From positions 1 through 9,578 of the forward strand of contig JAQVQF010000077.1 of the NCBI GenBank assembly GCA_028701715.1: DNA of 9,578 nucleotides, read 5' to 3'. Made by a program: the position numbers and the translations under genes. The stretch's first letter is position 1. Each line of letters starts with the position of its first letter. Below, piece after piece: positions 6,109 to 9,578 of the stretch. Under the pieces are notes generated by a model that searched no databases, had not been told where the DNA came from, and saw only the letters and a list, made by a program, of their open reading frames with translations. Source of the stretch: Eubacteriales bacterium. Lineage in GTDB: Bacteria > Bacillota > Clostridia > Oscillospirales > CAG-382.

Positions 6109-6885
6109 CTATTTTTTCTTCTTTAAAAGTATGAACGCAACCGCCGCGCCGATTATTATAACCGCGCCGGCCGTAATAAGTATATATAAAAGCGTGTTTC
6201 CGGTTTTGCCGGTGTCGCCTTCGGAAGTCGGAGAAGATTGCTCGGCCGCTTGTATGTTGTTAATGACAAGCTCGTTTCCCTCTCCGAGGCAGTCGATTAT
6301 ATAAATCGATGAATCTATTTCCGCGAGCTGCGTGCAGGCGAGATCTCCGTCGGTGTCAATTTTAATTTTGGTGCTGTCGCATGCGGCGATACATTTAAAA
6401 GGAATTATCACATAGAAATCGTCGGATGTGAAGCCGCTTTCGAGAAGATTTTCGGAATCAAGATCCGCGGTGCACATTATAACCAGGGTGCCGATTTCGG
6501 CATTGTTTTCGTCAAGAATAACGTTCTGCGCTTTTTCGCAATTCCCAGTCCACGCCGCGGGAAGCTGTATCGAACCGAAGGTGACATAGGAGTCGCTTTG
6601 CTCCTCGTTTTCTTCCGGCTCGTAAGTATCGTATATTACCGAAAGATAAAGAGGATCGTAATCGACCTTGATATTTATGCCGACAAAACCCGTTTCGTTG
6701 GTTATGTCCTTAATGCTTACTTTAACCTCGAAGGTTTCGCCTACCGTAAATTCTGCGGTTTCTGTTTCGATTCTTGTTTTAAACTGGAGCTCGTCTTCCG
6801 CCGCGGCGGAAACGGTGTTTAGCACAAAAACCGTAATAAGCAGAGTAAAAACAAGAAACGTAAAAAATATTTTTTTAGTTTTCAT
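6109..6885 (-). CDS. Secreted, membrane-anchored cohesin-like protein
   Basis: The protein has 258 residues. A signal peptide (1-27, MKTKKIFFTFLVF... ending VSA) is followed by an acidic extracellular region. Residues 45-82, including VGETFEVKVSIKDI and VGINIKVDYDPLYL, match the opening strands of cohesin/CBM-like beta-sandwich domains, whose known partners are dockerins on polysaccharide-degrading enzymes. The domain probably runs to about 210. A linker (212-230, SSPTSEGDTGKTGN) leads to a C-terminal membrane helix (231-253) and a KKKK tail. There is no clear LPXTG motif, so anchoring is probably by the helix itself. The ATG has GGGGA about 10 nt upstream. The gene has its own promoter and terminator, so it is probably monocistronic. 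Dockerin binding is not proven; other proteins share the fold. Confidence 0.75.
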   Translation of the reverse strand: MKTKKIFFTFLVFTLLITVFVLNTVSAAAEDELQFKTRIETETAEFTVGETFEVKVSIKDITNETGFVGINIKVDYDPLYLSVIYDTYEPEENEEQSDSYVTFGSIQLPAAWTGNCEKAQNVILDENNAEIGTLVIMCTADLDSENLLESGFTSDDFYVIIPFKCIAACDSTKIKIDTDGDLACTQLAEIDSSIYIIDCLGEGNELVINNIQAAEQSSPTSEGDTGKTGNTLLYILITAGAVIIIGAAVAFILLKKKK

Positions 6886-6916
6886 TCACATTACATCCCC
6901 ATACATATTTTTTAAC

Positions 6917-6946
6917 ATTTTATCACATCGGGCATAAGTTTGTCAA
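6917..6946 (-). promoter_or_regulatory. Promoter of the cohesin-like gene
   Basis: On the minus strand a perfect TTGACA (6946-6941) is followed after 18 bp by TAAAAT (6922-6917), which also has the TGn extension (TGATAAAAT). Transcription would start about 25 nt before the ATG at 6885. Confidence 0.7.
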
Positions 6947-7017
6947 GATAAATAAAGTCGAATTTAAAAGCATCGAATTATTTTAAGCTTTAAACGGTAG
7001 CCGTCAATAGTAAATTA

Positions 7018-7827
7018 TCAACCGTCAGAGGTCGATTTTTCGCGTGTAACGGAATACACTCTGGTGAAAACATATAAGGCAAGAACTATATCAACCGCCG
7101 AAAACAATATATATTTATCCAGCTGCGGATTCCTGATGGTTATATAAAGATTGGGCACCGAATAGAGCAGCATTGTAAACATGCAAAGATAACCGATGCC
7201 GAGATATGTTCTCATCGCCGTCGTGCCGAAAGAGGTTTTTCCCTCATATACCATAAACAGCATGAGCAGCATAAGGCTCATAATATGAAACACCACGGCG
7301 GAATTACCCGGACGGCTGTTTTGCTCGACAAAATCCACAAGCAGCCTGACTATAGCATACATTGCCGGAATAAGCCGCATAAACGGTATAATGTGTTTTT
7401 TCATGCCGTTTTTCGCAAGCGCAAGATATAAAAACATCACGGACGCTAATATCATCATAAGGCTTATGGCAAACTTGCCTGCCTTCATATTATCGGTCGT
7501 AAGAAACATATAGGAATAATACAAGCCCGTTGACATAAGCATAAAACCGCACAGCGCGGAGGAAAATACCACCGGGGATGTTTCCATATCTATAAGCTTG
7601 TCGGCTTTTTTACCGATAATGAAAGCAAGAACGCAAAACGCGAGAGCAAAACAGGCGCTGAATATGACAAAGCCTATTGTTTCGCTGTTGCGTGCAATAA
7701 AATAACCTCCGGTGCTGTCGATTTCAATGTTTTTTTCAACAACGCCGATCCTTATGACGGAAACAAGCAGCGATACCGTAAGCACTGCAAGAGCGGAAAT
7801 TTTGTATATGCTCCAATTGCGATTCAT
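7018..7827 (-). CDS. Multi-pass membrane protein of unknown function
   Basis: I do not recognise this protein. From the ATG at 7827 it has 269 residues and about eight hydrophobic helices (near 10-29, 51-71, 86-107, 117-138, 148-165, 177-194, 205-230 and 237-256), with short loops and no soluble domain. There is no signal peptide apart from the first helix. The start is uncertain: in-frame ATGs at 7851 and 7890 would add 8 or 21 mostly basic residues. I prefer 7827 because GAAAGG lies upstream of it (13-nt spacer) and the 7890 ATG lies in the loop of an inverted repeat without a ribosome binding site. A good promoter is upstream. Its size and helix count resemble the sensory membrane part of the neighbouring GGDEF protein, but I see no sequence match. 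Confidence 0.75.
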   Translation of the reverse strand: MNRNWSIYKISALAVLTVSLLVSVIRIGVVEKNIEIDSTGGYFIARNSETIGFVIFSACFALAFCVLAFIIGKKADKLIDMETSPVVFSSALCGFMLMSTGLYYSYMFLTTDNMKAGKFAISLMMILASVMFLYLALAKNGMKKHIIPFMRLIPAMYAIVRLLVDFVEQNSRPGNSAVVFHIMSLMLLMLFMVYEGKTSFGTTAMRTYLGIGYLCMFTMLLYSVPNLYITIRNPQLDKYILFSAVDIVLALYVFTRVYSVTREKSTSDG

Positions 7828-7862
7828 AACTGTAACCAAGCCTTTCGTCATATTCCGTTTTA

Positions 7863-7908
7863 TATACCGTTTACTGCTAAGCGTAAGCATAAAAACCGAA
7901 ACGGTATA
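7863..7908 (-). promoter_or_regulatory. Inverted repeat in the leader of the membrane-protein gene
   Basis: TATACCGTTT (7863-7872) is the exact complement of AAACGGTATA (7899-7908), 26 nt apart, and the similarity continues outwards with a small gap. It lies between the promoter and the preferred start and encloses an alternative ATG at 7890. It could be an operator or a leader hairpin affecting translation. Confidence 0.45.
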
Positions 7909-7944
7909 AAATCACGGATTTGACCTTCTGTGTCTTTAAGGTAT

Positions 7945-7973
7945 ATTATACAACTTTCAGCTTTGATTGTAAA
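7945..7973 (-). promoter_or_regulatory. Promoter of the unknown membrane-protein gene
   Basis: On the minus strand TTTACA (7973-7968) and a perfect TATAAT (7950-7945) are 17 bp apart, close to the sigma-A consensus. The leader would be about 110 nt to the ATG at 7827. Confidence 0.65.
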
Positions 7974-8060
7974 TCTTATTAACGAAAATTTCCATATTGT
8001 TCAAATTTTATTGAAAATCCGAAGCCGTAAAAAATCCACGCCGTAAAAACCTTTTTAATA

Positions 8061-9212
8061 TTATGATAAATCGGCTTTTTTCTTTTGCTTTATCTTATAC
8101 ATTTCGCGGTCTGCCGCTTCCATAAAGGATTTCGCGGTGTCGCTTTTTTTGAAAAGAGAGTAGCCCATGCTGATTTGAAGATTATAATCCACAATTTTTC
8201 TGTTGTTGAATTCAATCAGGCTTAATTCAATGCTTTTTATTAAATCGTCTATTTCGGCAGTTTTCGTTCTTTCGCCTATTATAATAAACTCATCGCCGCC
8301 CATTCGCGCTATAAAATCCATATCCTTTCGGCATGACAAACGCAGAATATCGGCGGTATGCGAAAGCGCCGTATCCCCGCTCATATGACCGTATACATCA
8401 TTTATTTTTTTAAAGCCGTCCAGGTCTAAAATAACGGCGAACATTAGGGTGTCGCCGCGCCACGACTGCAGTCTGCGTTCCAAGAATATATCAAGGTGTC
8501 TTCTGTTGTTTAATCTCGTTAAGTAGTCGGTCGAAATAACACCGTTTTGCAAATTTATATATATATAACCGCAGACAAGCGCGGTGGTGATCCAAATAAG
8601 CGAAACCCCGAAATATAAAACCTGCAGCAAGACGGCGGCAATAATGACGGTAAAAAATATCAATAGGGGCAAATCGATATATTTGGTCTTATGCCAGCCG
8701 TTTTTAATAATATCGCATATCACTATTATATTTGCCGCCAGCAGATATATAAAGCATATAAACACCATAACGTTAAAAAAAGCTCCACGTGTATAACGGT
8801 TGTCGCCGCTTATCGAAAAAAACCAGCCTGTGAAGGGACTTAATACCGTCATTACGAAGCTGATGGCGGCCGGAATGCAATAATAAGGCAAACGTTTAAG
8901 CAAGCCCGATCTGCTTTCGTATAATTTACAGTCAGCATACATGAGACACAACATACACATTAAAGGATTTAAAACGTAGTATACGACTGTAACAAAAATA
9001 TTAAAGGTTCTTAATCCGGCTGCTTGGCTTCCGTCCGCCAACCACATCCCGGTGTCGAACAGAAGCACTATCAGATTTGTCAGCATAACTATATTGAAAA
9101 TCCGTTGATCAAAGGTTAATTCGTTGAACTTTTCCGAATTTTTATTAGTCAGCATAAAAAGCAGGAATGCCGCACCGACAATATTAACTTCAGCATATAA
9201 TATACTCAACAA
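8061..9212 (-). CDS. Membrane-bound GGDEF-domain diguanylate cyclase
   Basis: This 383-residue protein probably makes cyclic di-GMP from two GTP in response to a membrane signal. Residues 1-222 hold about seven hydrophobic helices, resembling the 7TM sensor part of some Firmicutes histidine kinases and cyclases. The GGDEF domain spans about 225-380: DYLTRLNNRRHL (229-240), ILDLDGFKKINDVYGH (261-276, metal and nucleotide binding), and an intact GGDEF at 305-309. The usual inhibitory RxxD site five residues before GGDEF reads KDMD, so product inhibition may be absent. The start is TTG at 9212, decided by a perfect AGGAGG 8 nt upstream; no ATG lies nearby in frame. It has its own promoter. No EAL or HD-GYP partner is in the window. 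Confidence 0.93.
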   Translation of the reverse strand: MLSILYAEVNIVGAAFLLFMLTNKNSEKFNELTFDQRIFNIVMLTNLIVLLFDTGMWLADGSQAAGLRTFNIFVTVVYYVLNPLMCMLCLMYADCKLYESRSGLLKRLPYYCIPAAISFVMTVLSPFTGWFFSISGDNRYTRGAFFNVMVFICFIYLLAANIIVICDIIKNGWHKTKYIDLPLLIFFTVIIAAVLLQVLYFGVSLIWITTALVCGYIYINLQNGVISTDYLTRLNNRRHLDIFLERRLQSWRGDTLMFAVILDLDGFKKINDVYGHMSGDTALSHTADILRLSCRKDMDFIARMGGDEFIIIGERTKTAEIDDLIKSIELSLIEFNNRKIVDYNLQISMGYSLFKKSDTAKSFMEAADREMYKIKQKKKADLS

Positions 9213-9220
9213 ATCAAAAA

Positions 9221-9226
9221 CCTCCT
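9221..9226 (-). promoter_or_regulatory. Perfect ribosome binding site that sets the TTG start
   Basis: AGGAGG on the minus strand lies 8 nt before TTG at 9212-9210. A second TTG follows at once and could also be used. The strong site offsets the weak start codon. Confidence 0.8.
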
Positions 9227-9291
9227 TACCGTTTAGCTTTCAATCTTATTTTCGCTTTTATTTAAATATACGGCATGATTATATAAAATAC

Positions 9292-9319
9292 ATTATACCC
9301 CACATTTTAATATAATCAA
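9292..9319 (-). promoter_or_regulatory. Probable promoter of the diguanylate cyclase gene
   Basis: On the minus strand TTGATT (9319-9314) and a perfect TATAAT (9297-9292) are 16 bp apart. The leader to the TTG start would be about 75 nt. Confidence 0.55.
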
Positions 9320-9420
9320 GTGTGCTTTTACTTATTTCTGTATAAAATAATAGCTTTTACTAAAAAATCGTTTTTTTACCGGCAATAAAAAATAATTTTA
9401 TGATAAATGAGAAAAACATA

Positions 9421-9449
9421 TTGACAAATTTTGATTTGACACATATAAT
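9421..9449 (+). promoter_or_regulatory. Consensus promoter of the ArsR-type gene
   Basis: TTGACA (9421-9426) and TATAAT (9444-9449) are 17 bp apart, a full match to the sigma-A consensus in both hexamers and spacing. A second TTGACA at 9436-9441 is not correctly spaced from a -10. Such a strong promoter fits a gene held down by its own repressor. Confidence 0.75.
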
Positions 9450-9463
9450 AACATTATAACATA

Positions 9464-9477
9464 TCAAATATTTTTGA
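9464..9477 (+). promoter_or_regulatory. Possible ArsR-type operator
   Basis: TCAAATATTTTTGA is an AT-rich imperfect palindrome with TCAAA and TTTGA arms around TATT, just downstream of the expected start of transcription. ArsR/SmtB repressors commonly bind AT-rich palindromes with TCAA/TTGA arms in their own promoters. The assignment rests on form and place only. Confidence 0.4.
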
Positions 9478-9491
9478 AATGAGTTAATAGT

Positions 9492-9578
9492 ATGCTTAAT
9501 ATTTATGAAAATCAAGCAAAGGTTTTTAAAGCGTTTTGCGATGAAAACCGACTTAAAATCCTGGAAATGCTACGCGGA
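9492..9578 (+). CDS. ArsR/SmtB-family transcriptional regulator (partial, N-terminus)
   Basis: The first 29 residues are visible and the frame is open at the window edge. KVFKAFCDENRLKILEMLRG is the classic opening of the ArsR winged-helix domain, where helix 1 leads into the xALxDxxRLxILxxL motif. These are dimeric repressors that sense metals, redox state or other signals. The sensing residues lie beyond the edge; one cysteine, C16, is present at the position usually held by leucine. Only a weak GAG lies 9 nt before the ATG. It is divergent from the cyclase gene and has a perfect consensus promoter with a palindrome behind it, which suggests autorepression. What it controls is outside the window. 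Confidence 0.85.
   Translation, partial: MLNIYENQAKVFKAFCDENRLKILEMLRG

Noticed and set aside
6950..7017. Terminator after the unknown membrane-protein gene
   Set aside because: The inverted repeat TTTAAAAGC/GCTTTAAA is AT-rich with a bulge and no T-run, so it is not convincing.
8024..8049. Repeat GCCGTAAAAA at 8024-8033 and 8040-8049 as the start of a repeat array
   Set aside because: There are only two copies of ten bases in AT-rich DNA, with no further units at that spacing; not a CRISPR or iteron array.

Overview
The window looks like part of a chromosome from a spore-forming, low-to-moderate-GC member of the Clostridia (Bacillota). The reasons are AT-rich intergenic DNA with sigma-A-type promoters, a tyrosine recombinase preceded by a small five-helix membrane protein in the place SpoIIM often occupies, a cohesin-like surface protein, a DUF624 protein, and IS1182- and ISL3-type insertion sequences. 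No rRNA, tRNA, CRISPR array or phage module was seen.

Left edge (1-2049): two insertion sequences lie side by side. Bases 1-179 look like the 5' end of an ISL3-family element read leftwards; only its tip, leader and the first 17 codons of its transposase are present. After 60 bp of ordinary DNA comes a complete IS1182-family element (240-2049) with 15-bp perfect terminal inverted repeats and one intact 522-codon transposase. Its left end carries a strong terminator-like hairpin followed directly by an extended -10 promoter that would give a nearly leaderless transposase mRNA. Its right end folds on itself.

Middle (2085-5550, all minus strand): a compact probable operon in the order proC, SpoIIM-like membrane protein, XerC/D-type recombinase, DUF624 membrane protein. 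Gaps between genes are 59, 14 and 54 bp. A good promoter sits upstream of proC, followed by a leader of about 120 nt with a repeated GTTAACC motif and a hairpin. The recombinase has lysine where the family normally has its first catalytic arginine. The IS1182 copy lies 35 bp beyond the operon's last stop codon, where a terminator might be expected.

Right part (5569-9212, minus strand): a 540-bp gene-free stretch that ends in an 82-nt structured terminator; a secreted, membrane-anchored cohesin-like protein; an unrecognised eight-helix membrane protein; and a membrane-bound GGDEF diguanylate cyclase that starts at TTG behind a perfect AGGAGG. Each of these three genes has its own recognisable promoter. 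At the right edge a divergent ArsR-type repressor gene begins (9492 onwards) behind a fully consensus promoter and is cut by the window end.

Overall this is housekeeping and surface/signalling DNA with IS insertions at one end. I found no convincing new defence or mobile system. The points most worth checking are the lysine substitution in the recombinase, the structured IS1182 ends, the small cohesin-like surface protein and the structured proC upstream region.
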